A stretch of 64,000 bases of DNA. It comes from Roseiarcus sp963741845 (GTDB lineage: Bacteria; Pseudomonadota; Alphaproteobacteria; Rhizobiales; Beijerinckiaceae). The notes under the pieces were generated by a model, which made no database searches, was not told the origin of the DNA, and saw only the letters and a program-made list of their open reading frames with translations. Positions 38,473-45,613 of the stretch are shown piece after piece. The stretch is from contig CAVUJV010000010.1 in the NCBI GenBank assembly GCA_963741845.1, positions 62,001-126,000 on the forward strand. The letters are read 5' to 3'. The position numbers and the translations under genes are program-made. The first letter of the stretch is position 1; every line of letters begins with the position of its first letter.

Positions 38473-38650
38473 GAACGCGAAAGCCTTGGCTTGGATTCTG
38501 AAAGCCCGCTTCTAGAACACCGCCGAACCGGGCGCCAACCGGAATCGCTGAACAGGCGTCCCGCCCCCTTCCGTTGGATCGCCACCCCCGGCAACCGAAT
38601 GCGCGCCGCAACGCCCAAATCATTTGATCCGGGAGAGCCTCAAGCGGCGA

Positions 38651-38684
38651 AAGGGGCGCGAAGGCGACCGCCCTCGCGCCCCTC
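38651..38684 (-). terminator. Probable recA terminator hairpin
   Basis: In the ~300-base gap between recA and alaS, the minus strand carries GGGGCGCGA-loop-TCGCGCCCC (9-base stem, 12-base loop) followed by CTTTCGCC, a weak T-tract. Position ~90 bases after the recA stop fits a terminator. The rest of the gap shows no gene, tRNA or recognisable site. Confidence 0.5.
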
Positions 38685-38771
38685 AAGGACGAACGAACCG
38701 ATCCGGAAGATTCCCTGGCGGATGGACAGATCCTTTGAGCGGGACGAGGCAAGATCCGTCCAAAGGAACCG

Positions 38772-39851
38772 TCAGTCTTCGGCGTTGTCCTCATCGGAAG
38801 GCCCGGCATTCTCAAGAATGCGGTCGGCGACCAGCCCGGCGTTCTCGCGGATTGCGTGCTCGATCCGGTCGGCCGTTTCGGGATTGGCCTTGAGGTAAGC
38901 CTTGGCGTTTTCGCGACCCTGTCCAAGCCGAACGCTGTCGAACGAGAACCAGGCGCCGGACTTTTCGACCACGCCGGCCTTCACGCCCAGGTCAACAAGT
39001 TCGCCAACCTTTGAAACGCCTTCGCCATACATGATGTCGAATTCGACCTGCTTGAATGGCGGCGCGACCTTGTTCTTGACGACCTTCACCCGGGTCTGGT
39101 TGCCGACAACCTGATCGCGGTCCTTGATTGCTCCGATGCGGCGGATGTCGAGCCGCACGGACGCGTAGAATTTCAGCGCGTTGCCCCCCGTCGTCGTTTC
39201 TGGAGAGCCGTACATGACGCCAATCTTCATCCGGATCTGGTTGATAAAGATGACCATCGTGTTGGAGCGCGAGATCGAGGAGGTCAGCTTGCGCAGCGCC
39301 TGACTCATAAGCCGCGCCTGCAGACCCGGCTGGGAGTCGCCCATTTCGCCTTCAATCTCGGCTCTTGGGGTCAGGGCCGCCACGGAATCGATCACCAGAA
39401 CGTCGATCGCGCCGGATCGCACGAGCGTATCGGTGATTTCGAGCGCCTGCTCGCCGGTGTCCGGCTGGGAGATCAGGAGGTCGTTGAGATTGACGCCAAG
39501 CTTCCTTGCGTAAACCGGGTCGAGCGCGTGTTCGGCGTCCACGAACGCACAGACTCCGCCGTTCTTCTGCGCTTCCGCGATCACGTGCAGGGTCAGGGTC
39601 GTCTTGCCGGAGGATTCGGGACCGTAAATCTCGACGACCCGGCCGCGGGGCAGGCCACCGACGCCCAGGGCAATGTCGAGTCCGAGCGACCCGGTCGAAA
39701 CCGTCTCAATTTCGGCGGCGGGCTGGTTTTTGCCCAGCCGCATGATCGAACCTTTTCCGAACGCGCGTTCGATTTGTGACAGGGCGGCGTCGAGCGCCTT
39801 TGTCTTGTCCACGCTTGTCCCTTCCACCACGCGAAGAATTGGCTGGCTCAT
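38772..39851 (-). CDS. recA: Recombinase A
   Basis: DNA strand exchange and SOS co-protease. 359 residues from ATG 39851 (MSQPILRVVEG), chosen over a GTG three codons upstream (39860) because the latter lies only a few bases from GAAGGG. Walker A GPESSGKTTL, AFVDAEHALDP, Walker B DVLVIDSVAAL, loop L1 EIEGEMGDSQPGLQARLMSQ, loop L2 INQIRMKIGVMYGSPETTTG, and an acidic C-terminal tail (PSDEDNAED). Intact. Confidence 0.98.
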   Translation of the reverse strand: MSQPILRVVEGTSVDKTKALDAALSQIERAFGKGSIMRLGKNQPAAEIETVSTGSLGLDIALGVGGLPRGRVVEIYGPESSGKTTLTLHVIAEAQKNGGVCAFVDAEHALDPVYARKLGVNLNDLLISQPDTGEQALEITDTLVRSGAIDVLVIDSVAALTPRAEIEGEMGDSQPGLQARLMSQALRKLTSSISRSNTMVIFINQIRMKIGVMYGSPETTTGGNALKFYASVRLDIRRIGAIKDRDQVVGNQTRVKVVKNKVAPPFKQVEFDIMYGEGVSKVGELVDLGVKAGVVEKSGAWFSFDSVRLGQGRENAKAYLKANPETADRIEHAIRENAGLVADRILENAGPSDEDNAED

Positions 39852-39923
39852 CGTCGTCACCCTTCTCTCACGGGCCGGGTCCGATCCGCAACAGCGGCCT
39901 CCTTACGCCCATGGACGACATTA

Positions 39924-39971
39924 GTGCATGGTTTGTTCTCGTGCGCAAGCGAGAAGTTTCATGGTTCGTTC
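39924..39971 (-). promoter_or_regulatory. recA promoter region with SOS-box-like repeats
   Basis: Read on the minus strand, two near-identical units occur: GAACGAACCATGAAAC (39956-39971) and GAACAAACCATGCAC (39924-39938). Each is one base off the alphaproteobacterial LexA site GAAC-N7-GAAC. The second falls in the 17-base spacer of a possible promoter TTGCGC-N17-ACTAAT. LexA repression of recA is known in the group; which of the two units is bound is not decidable here. Confidence 0.5.
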
Positions 39972-40014
39972 TTTTCGGTCATCGCGTTGACATTCGGCGG
40001 GCCGCTTCCGCCCC

Positions 40015-40920
40015 TCACTTCCGGCCGAGATCGGAGAGGACGTCCATGCCGGCGTCCCGCGCCGCCAGGGCGCCGATCGCCGACCAGTCGAGCCGTTCGC
40101 CCCCCGAGGCGATCAGCGTCAGGAAACGGTCGCGCAGGAGGCTCGCGATCGGCAGCGGGACCTTGAGCGTTTCGGCGGCGGCGAGCGCGAGGCGGATGTC
40201 CTTCTGGCCGAGCGGCGCGGCGAAGCCCGCCGGCTCGAACTTTCGCTCAGCGATCAGGCCGCCATAGGTTTTGTAGACCGGGGCGGTGAACAGGGTCGAG
40301 GTCAGGATTTCGAGGTAGTCTTTCGGGTCGACGCCGGCCTTGCCGACGAGCGCCATCGCTTCGCCAAGCAATTCGATAACGCAGGCGATGAGAAAGTTGC
40401 CGCTGAGCTTCACGATATTGGCGGCCTTTGGGTCCTCGGAGACAAAGAAAGTCCGCTGCCCGATCGCGTCGAGCAAAGGCCTGACCGCCTCGACGGCCTT
40501 GGGCGCTCCGGCGGCGACGACGAAAAGCTTGGCCGCCGCGGCAGCCTCCGGCCGACCGAACACGGGCGCGGACACGTAAGTCTGACCCGCCCTGGCGTGC
40601 GCCGCCGCGAATTCTTCCGCGAGCGCCACGCTGATCGTGCTTGACGAGATGTGCGCGGCGCCCTTCGGCAGCGCTTCGAGGACGCCGCCCTTCTCGAAGA
40701 CCACGCCGCGCGCCGCTGCGTCATCGGCCAGCATGGTGAAGACCGCGTCGGCCCCCTCGCAGGCCTCACGGACATTCGCGGCGATCGAGGCGCCCTCCTT
40801 CGCGAGCGGCTCGGCCTTCGACCGGCTGCGGTTCCAGACCCTCACCTGATGTCCGGCTTTGGCCAGATTCGCAGCCATGGCCGCGCCCATCTGCCCAAGT
40901 CCGATAAAGCCGACCTTCAT
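40015..40920 (-). CDS. NAD(P)-dependent oxidoreductase, 3-hydroxyisobutyrate dehydrogenase family
   Basis: A 301-residue beta-hydroxyacid dehydrogenase-family protein. N-terminal Rossmann motif KVGFIGLGQMGAAMAANLAK, the family substrate loop HISSSTISVALAEEFAAAH (usually D.ST.S; here SSST), YVSAPVFGRPEAAAAAKLFV, and the catalytic lysine segment KAANIVKLSGNFL. The VFGRPE form is typical of the glyoxylate/succinic semialdehyde reductase-like and imine reductase-like members, so the exact substrate is open. Single gene; diverges from the GMC gene across ~296 bases in which nothing else was recognised. Confidence 0.87.
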   Translation of the reverse strand: MKVGFIGLGQMGAAMAANLAKAGHQVRVWNRSRSKAEPLAKEGASIAANVREACEGADAVFTMLADDAAARGVVFEKGGVLEALPKGAAHISSSTISVALAEEFAAAHARAGQTYVSAPVFGRPEAAAAAKLFVVAAGAPKAVEAVRPLLDAIGQRTFFVSEDPKAANIVKLSGNFLIACVIELLGEAMALVGKAGVDPKDYLEILTSTLFTAPVYKTYGGLIAERKFEPAGFAAPLGQKDIRLALAAAETLKVPLPIASLLRDRFLTLIASGGERLDWSAIGALAARDAGMDVLSDLGRK

Positions 40921-41216
40921 GCTCCGCGTCCTTCCTGCTCAAGAGACCGCTGGGCTCCGCGGGCTGTTTCGCAGCGGCGGAAAGCCAATTCAAAACCTCG
41001 GCAAGACCGCAAAGTCCCGCACGAACAAATGTACGACAGGCTCCATCGTTCGGACATCGGAGATTATTGGGCCCGTCGCACTGTTCGGCAAGAAAATGTC
41101 GATTCCATTTTTTGCGGCTTCGGTCCAAACGGCTGGGCGGGGTCTGCGCCCGGCTTGCGCAACGCCGCGTCGCCAGCGATGAAGGGCGGCAGGAATATGA
41201 GCCGGAATGAAACGCC

Positions 41217-42842
41217 ATGAGCTCCGCGGAGGCCCTCGAGGGCGAATATGACGCGATCGTCGTCGGCGCGGGCTCGGCCGGCTGCGTCGTCGCCAACCGC
41301 CTCTCGGCCGATCCCAACCGCCGCGTCCTGCTGCTGGAAGCCGGAGGGCGCGACAACTGGATCTGGTTCCACATTCCGGTCGGCTACCTTTTCGCCATCG
41401 GCAATCCGCGCTCGGACTGGATGTTCGAGACCGAGAAGGAGCCCGGCCTCAACGGCCGCTCCCTCCACTACCCACGCGGCAAGGTGATCGGCGGCTCCTC
41501 GGCGATCAACGCCATGATCTCGATGCGCGGCCAGCGCGCCGACTACGACCACTGGCGCCAGCTCGGGCTCAATGGCTGGGGGTCGGACGAGGTGTTCGCG
41601 ATCTTCCGCTCCCTTGACGATCATTTCCTCGGCGACACCGAGCATCACGCGAAGGGCGGGGAATGGCGGGTCGAGGAGCCGCGCCTGCGCTGGGACGTGC
41701 TCGACGCCGTGCGCGACGCCGCCGTCGAGATGGGCGTTCCGGCGACGCCGGATTTCAACACCGGCGACAATTTCGGGGTCGGCTATTTCCACGTGAACCA
41801 GAAGCGCGGCGTCCGGTGGTCGGCGGCGCGCGCCTTCCTGAAGCCCGTGCTCGGCCGGCCGAATCTGCGGCTGGAGACGAACGCGCTCACCGAACGCATC
41901 CTGTTCGAGGGGCGAAGGGCGTCCGGCGTCCGCTTCCGGCAGGGCGACCGCGTGCGGGAGGCGCGCGCCCGGGGCGAGGTGATCTTATGCGCGGGCTCGA
42001 TCGGCTCGGTGCAGATCCTGCAACTCTCGGGCGTGGGTCCGGGCGAATGGCTGGCGCCGCTCGGGATCGAGACCGTGCTCGATCATCCCGGCGTCGGGCG
42101 GAACCTGCAGGACCATCTGCAGCAGCGCGCGATCTACAAGGTCGAGGGCGCAAAGACCCTGAACGAGACCTATCACTCCCTCATGGGCCGCGCCTGGATG
42201 GGCGCGGAATATGCGCTCTTCCGCAGGGGACCGCTGACCATGGCGCCGTCGCAGCTTGGCGTCTTCACGACCTCGGCGCCCGCATACGAGCGACCCAACA
42301 TCGAGTTCCACGTCCAGCCGCTGTCGCTCGACAAGTTCGGCGACCCGCTGCACCGTTTCCCCGCGATCACCGTATCCGGCTGCAATCTGCGTCCCTCCTC
42401 GCGGGGCGAGGTGCGGCTGCGCTCTGCCGACCCGGCCGAGAAGCCGATCATCGCCCCGAACTATCTCGCGACCGAAGACGACCGGAACGTCGCCGCCGAC
42501 GCGATCCGGCTCACGCGGCGCCTGATGCGCCAGAAGGCGCTCGCGCGCTTCCGCCCCGAGGAGATCCTGCCGGGGCCGAAGGTCGGCGACAGCGACGCCG
42601 AACTTGCCCGCGCGGCGGGCGACATCGGCACCACGATCTTCCATCCCGTCGGAACGGCGAAGATGGGCCTGCCTTCCGACCGGTCCGCAGTCGTGGACGA
42701 GCGGCTTCGCGTCATGGGGCTCGAACGGCTGCGGGTCGTCGACGCCTCCGTGATGCCGACCATCACCTCGGGCAACACCAACACGCCGACCCTCATGATC
42801 GCCGAGAAGGGCTCGCGGATGATGATCGAGGACTGGCGCTGA
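41217..42842 (+). CDS. GMC family FAD-dependent oxidoreductase (choline dehydrogenase-like)
   Basis: A 541-residue glucose-methanol-choline oxidoreductase. ADP-binding motif AIVVGAGSAGCVVANRLS at the N-terminus, GGSSAINAMISMRGQRADYD (GMC signature 1), VILCAGSIGSVQILQLSGVG (signature 2), and the active-site HPVGTAKMG with the C-terminal NTNTPTLMIAEKGS. Oxidises an alcohol of unknown identity; the protein appears cytoplasmic (no signal peptide). No betaine genes are nearby, so choline is not implied. Intact. Confidence 0.9.
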   Translation: MSSAEALEGEYDAIVVGAGSAGCVVANRLSADPNRRVLLLEAGGRDNWIWFHIPVGYLFAIGNPRSDWMFETEKEPGLNGRSLHYPRGKVIGGSSAINAMISMRGQRADYDHWRQLGLNGWGSDEVFAIFRSLDDHFLGDTEHHAKGGEWRVEEPRLRWDVLDAVRDAAVEMGVPATPDFNTGDNFGVGYFHVNQKRGVRWSAARAFLKPVLGRPNLRLETNALTERILFEGRRASGVRFRQGDRVREARARGEVILCAGSIGSVQILQLSGVGPGEWLAPLGIETVLDHPGVGRNLQDHLQQRAIYKVEGAKTLNETYHSLMGRAWMGAEYALFRRGPLTMAPSQLGVFTTSAPAYERPNIEFHVQPLSLDKFGDPLHRFPAITVSGCNLRPSSRGEVRLRSADPAEKPIIAPNYLATEDDRNVAADAIRLTRRLMRQKALARFRPEEILPGPKVGDSDAELARAAGDIGTTIFHPVGTAKMGLPSDRSAVVDERLRVMGLERLRVVDASVMPTITSGNTNTPTLMIAEKGSRMMIEDWR

Positions 42843-42915
42843 GGGACGCAGGCCGCGCGATTTGGAAAATCTTGCGACCCTCTGATTCCAAGCCGATTCC
42901 GGGTCCCGGAAGGGG

Positions 42916-42943
42916 TTGGATTTCCTTGGATTTCCTTGGATTC
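42916..42943. repeat. Short tandem repeat, unit TTGGATTTCC
   Basis: Two perfect and one partial copy of a 10-base unit lie 74 bases after the GMC gene stop. Too short to imply a function. Confidence 0.6.
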
Positions 42944-42990
42944 TCTCGTCCGAATCGTGACTTTTCAATGGGTTACGGGAACCCTTCGGA

Positions 42991-43095
42991 CTAAGATATT
43001 TCCAGGGGCCCCTCCGCCCCGGAGCCTGGCCGCAGCGCCGCCGCCGGGCCCGGGATTCGTCCGAACATCATCCCTCGCCATGCCGCCGTCGTCAT
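42991..43095 (-). CDS. Candidate leaderless 34-codon ORF
   Basis: Downstream of trmD on the same strand, a 34-codon frame begins MTTAAWRGMMFGRIPGPAAA and ends at a TAG. Its ATG lies only 7 bases after the -10 element of a well-formed promoter, so the transcript would start at or next to the ATG, as in leaderless messages. No ribosome site precedes it. I do not recognise the peptide. The stretch could equally be the start of a small non-coding RNA. Confidence 0.25.
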   Translation of the reverse strand: MTTAAWRGMMFGRIPGPAAALRPGSGAEGPLEIS

Positions 43096-43102
43096 GGGCA
43101 TA

Positions 43103-43131
43103 AGTGTAATGGAAGTTCTGATTTTCCGCAA
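43103..43131 (-). promoter_or_regulatory. Sigma70-type promoter after trmD
   Basis: On the minus strand TTGCGG, a 17-base spacer and TACACT form a good housekeeping promoter starting one base after the trmD stop. No known gene lies downstream on this strand for 2 kb; only the candidate short ORF could be its product. Confidence 0.45.
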
Positions 43132-43833
43132 TCATCTGTTCGATGAGCGGAATTCCTCCGAAGCGAGGTCCGGCCTTCGCTCGCGGGTCAGGCGCTCGGC
43201 TTCGGCGCGCCGCCAGGCGGCGATCTTCGCGTGATCGCCGGAGAGCAGCACGTCGGGGATCGCGCGCCCCTCCCATTCGCGCGGGCGCGTGTAATGCGGA
43301 TATTCGAGGAGGCCGGACTCGAAACTCTCCTCGCGCCCCGATTCCTCCTTGCCCATCACGCCGGGGATCAGCCGCACGCAGGCGTCGAGAATGGCGAGCG
43401 CCGCGATCTCGCCGCCGGAGAGCACATAGTCGCCGATCGAGATTTCGATGAGCGAGCGCGCCTCGATGATCCGCTCGTCCACGCCCTCGAAGCGGGGACA
43501 AAGGATGACGAGCCCCGGCCCCGCGGCCCATTCGCGCGCGAGGCCCTGCGTGAGGGGCCTTCCGCGCGGGCTCATGATCAGGCGTGGGCGGACGTCATCG
43601 GGCGCAGCGAGAGCGTCGAGGCTCGCGGCCAGCACGTCGGCGCGCATCACCATGCCCGGCCCGCCGCCTGCCGGCGTGTCGTCTACCGCCCGATGGCGCC
43701 CGAGCCCGTGCTCGCGGATGTCATGCGTCTCGATGGACCAGAGCCCGCGCGCCAGCGCATCGCCCGCGAGCGACAGCCCGAGCGGTCCCGGAAACATGGC
43801 GGGAAAGAGAGTCAGCAGCGTCGCGCGGAACAT
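43132..43833 (-). CDS. trmD: tRNA (guanine37-N1)-methyltransferase
   Basis: SPOUT-class SAM methyltransferase making m1G37. 233 residues. ATLLTLFPAMFPGPLGLSLA at the N-terminus, VDDTPAGGGPGMVMRADVL (conserved GGGxGM loop), RFEGVDERIIE, and the knot EISIGDYVLSGGEIAALAIL; C-terminal YPHYTRP and DHAKIAAWRR. It belongs to the ffh-rpsP-rimM-trmD set, but petA intervenes between rimM and trmD, and the usual next gene, rplS, does not follow. Confidence 0.96.
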   Translation of the reverse strand: MFRATLLTLFPAMFPGPLGLSLAGDALARGLWSIETHDIREHGLGRHRAVDDTPAGGGPGMVMRADVLAASLDALAAPDDVRPRLIMSPRGRPLTQGLAREWAAGPGLVILCPRFEGVDERIIEARSLIEISIGDYVLSGGEIAALAILDACVRLIPGVMGKEESGREESFESGLLEYPHYTRPREWEGRAIPDVLLSGDHAKIAAWRRAEAERLTRERRPDLASEEFRSSNR

Positions 43834-43900
43834 GGCGGCGACGCTTAGCGCCTTTGCCGGGGAACGTCACTCGCGCGGCGAGCGCGTCGGCGCAACCGGC

Positions 43901-44545
43901 TCACACCTGCTGGATCGAGTTGAAGTCGTAGGTCTCGCCGGGCGGATTCTGCCCGACGCGCAGGACCTTTTCGCTGGGGAAATGATAGGGCGGCACGGGC
44001 AGGTTGAAGGGCGCGGGCACGCCCTGGAAGACGCGGCCCGCCAGATCGTATTTCGATCCGTGGCAGGGGCAGAAGAAGCCTCCGAGCCAGTCCGGCGCGG
44101 GCGTGGTCGGGTCGGGCTTCGGTTCGTAGAGCGGCACGCAGCCGAGATGGGTGCAGATCCCGACGAGCACGAGCAACTCGGGCTTGAGGGACCGGCTCCA
44201 GTTGCGCGCGTAGGTCGGCTGCTGCCAGACCTCCGAATTGGGGTCCCGCAACTGATTGAGCAGCTTCGGCTCCTTCAGTTCGTCCAGCGCCGATTTCGGC
44301 CGGCGGACGACGAAGACCGGCCGCGCCGCCCAGAGCGTGACGATCCGCTGGCCTTCCTGCAACTGCGATATGTCGATGTCGACCGGACCCGCGGCGGCGA
44401 TGGTGGCCGCGTCCGGGTTCATCTGGTCGATGAATGGCCACGCCAGCCCGACCACGCCGACTGCGCCGACCGCGCCCGTCGTCAGATAGAGGAAATCGCG
44501 GCGGGTGGGCGTAAGAGGAGGAGCGGCGGCGTCGGCATGCGTCAT
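43901..44545 (-). CDS. petA: Ubiquinol-cytochrome c reductase iron-sulfur (Rieske) subunit
   Basis: Rieske [2Fe-2S] protein of the cytochrome bc1 complex, 214 residues. Twin-arginine type N-terminus RRDFLYLTTGAVGAVGVVGL serves as uncleaved anchor; the cluster ligands are in GICTHLGCVPLY and FFCPCHGSKYD (two Cys, two His). The start ATG at 44545 is chosen since homology begins there; a GAGGCC-type site is near. PetA is normally followed by petB and petC, which are absent. Here it sits alone between rimM and trmD with gaps of about 93 and 67 bases. Confidence 0.95.
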   Translation of the reverse strand: MTHADAAAPPLTPTRRDFLYLTTGAVGAVGVVGLAWPFIDQMNPDAATIAAAGPVDIDISQLQEGQRIVTLWAARPVFVVRRPKSALDELKEPKLLNQLRDPNSEVWQQPTYARNWSRSLKPELLVLVGICTHLGCVPLYEPKPDPTTPAPDWLGGFFCPCHGSKYDLAGRVFQGVPAPFNLPVPPYHFPSEKVLRVGQNPPGETYDFNSIQQV

Positions 44546-44638
44546 GTGATTTTGGCCTCCCGGGGCATTCGCCGCAAAAGCTGGGATCGAATATTGGCGG
44601 CTTGATGATCGCACGGCAAGAGCGCGCGTCGAAACGCC

Positions 44639-45154
44639 TCAGCCCTCGACCTCCTCAGGCGGCTCGATCACGATGCGTCCCGCGCCGAAGTCGATTTCGG
44701 GCGCGACGGCCTTTGTGAAGGGCAGGAGCCGCGGCTCCCCGCCGTTCGCGGGCGCGATCTCCAGAATGTCGCCAGCGCCATGGTTGGACAGGGCCGCGAC
44801 CCGCCCGAGGCTCAGCCCCTCGCGCGTCACGGCTTCGAGGCCGACGAGGTCGGCCCAGTAGAATTCGTCCTCGCTCGGCGGGGGCAGTTGGCCCCGCCTC
44901 GCGAAGATTTCGACGCCGGTGAGCGCCTCCGCCGCCTCGCGGGTCGTGACGCCGGCGAGCTTGACGACCAGCATGTCGTCCTTGAGCGGCCGCAGCCGCT
45001 CGAAGGCGAAGACGCGCTTGCGGTCAGAATCCGTCAGCGGCCCGTAGGCGGCGATGGCCTCGGGCGCGCCGGCGTAGGACTTGACGCGGATCTCGCCCTT
45101 CACGCCATGGGGCGCGCCGAACACGCCCATCCGAACGAGGCGATCCGCGTCCAA
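44639..45154 (-). CDS. rimM: Ribosome maturation factor RimM
   Basis: Assists 30S subunit head maturation and binds ribosomal protein S19. 171 residues with the N-terminal barrel (VRMGVFGAPHGVKGEIRVKS) and the PRC-barrel domain (EFYWADLVGLEAV; ILEIAPANGGEPRLLPFTKA). Follows rpsP by 16 bases on the same strand, as in most bacteria. Confidence 0.95.
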   Translation of the reverse strand: MDADRLVRMGVFGAPHGVKGEIRVKSYAGAPEAIAAYGPLTDSDRKRVFAFERLRPLKDDMLVVKLAGVTTREAAEALTGVEIFARRGQLPPPSEDEFYWADLVGLEAVTREGLSLGRVAALSNHGAGDILEIAPANGGEPRLLPFTKAVAPEIDFGAGRIVIEPPEEVEG

Positions 45155-45170
45155 TCCGGGCAGTCCCGCG

Positions 45171-45530
45171 TCAGGCCGCCGCTTCGGCGGCCTTGGCGGC
45201 GGCGGCTTCGGCCGCGGCGGCGCGCTCCTGAGCCTTCTTCTTGGGCTTGGCCTTCTCGGGATTGTTGTGCGCTTCGCGCTTGGCGAGGCCGAGGCCGTCG
45301 AGGATGCGCAGCACGCGGTCGGTCGGCTGGGCGCCCTTGGCGAGCCAGGCCTTGGCCTTCTCCTGGTCGAGCACGACGCGGTCGGCAGCGTCCTTGGCCT
45401 TCAGCGGATCGAAGGTGCCGATCTTCTCGACGAAGCGGCCGTCGCGGGGCATGCGGGCGTCGGCGACGACGATGCGGTAGAAGGGACGCTTCTTCGCGCC
45501 GCCGCGCGACAGGCGGATTTTCAGAGACAT
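45171..45530 (-). CDS. rpsP: 30S ribosomal protein S16
   Basis: 119 residues: SLKIRLSRGGAKKRPFYRIV at the N-terminus, RDGRFVEKIGTFDP, and WLAKGAQPTDRVLRIL. The C-terminal extension is Lys/Ala-rich (KAKPKKKAQERAAAAEAA), longer than in enterobacteria but common in alphaproteobacteria. Between ffh and rimM. Confidence 0.97.
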   Translation of the reverse strand: MSLKIRLSRGGAKKRPFYRIVVADARMPRDGRFVEKIGTFDPLKAKDAADRVVLDQEKAKAWLAKGAQPTDRVLRILDGLGLAKREAHNNPEKAKPKKKAQERAAAAEAAAAKAAEAAA

Positions 45531-45583
45531 GGGTTTCTTCCTTTCAGACTTGGATGCGTTTCAGTTCATATTGACGGTTGGCG

Positions 45584-45609
45584 CCCTTCTCCCGCTCGCG
45601 GGAGAAGGG
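45584..45609. repeat. Perfect palindromic intergenic repeat
   Basis: CCCTTCTCCCG, loop CTCG, CGGGAGAAGGG: an 11-base perfect inverted repeat 5 bases downstream of ffh, before rpsP. It has no T-run and resembles the short dispersed palindromes of the CCTCTCCC...GGGAGAGG type seen in many proteobacterial genomes. An mRNA-stabilising or attenuating hairpin between ffh and rpsP is possible. Confidence 0.6.
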
Positions 45610-45613
45610 GAAT

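Noticed and set aside
42843..43131. rplS downstream of trmD
   Set aside because: No frame in the gap resembles ribosomal protein L19; the region holds only short repeats, a promoter and a candidate short ORF.
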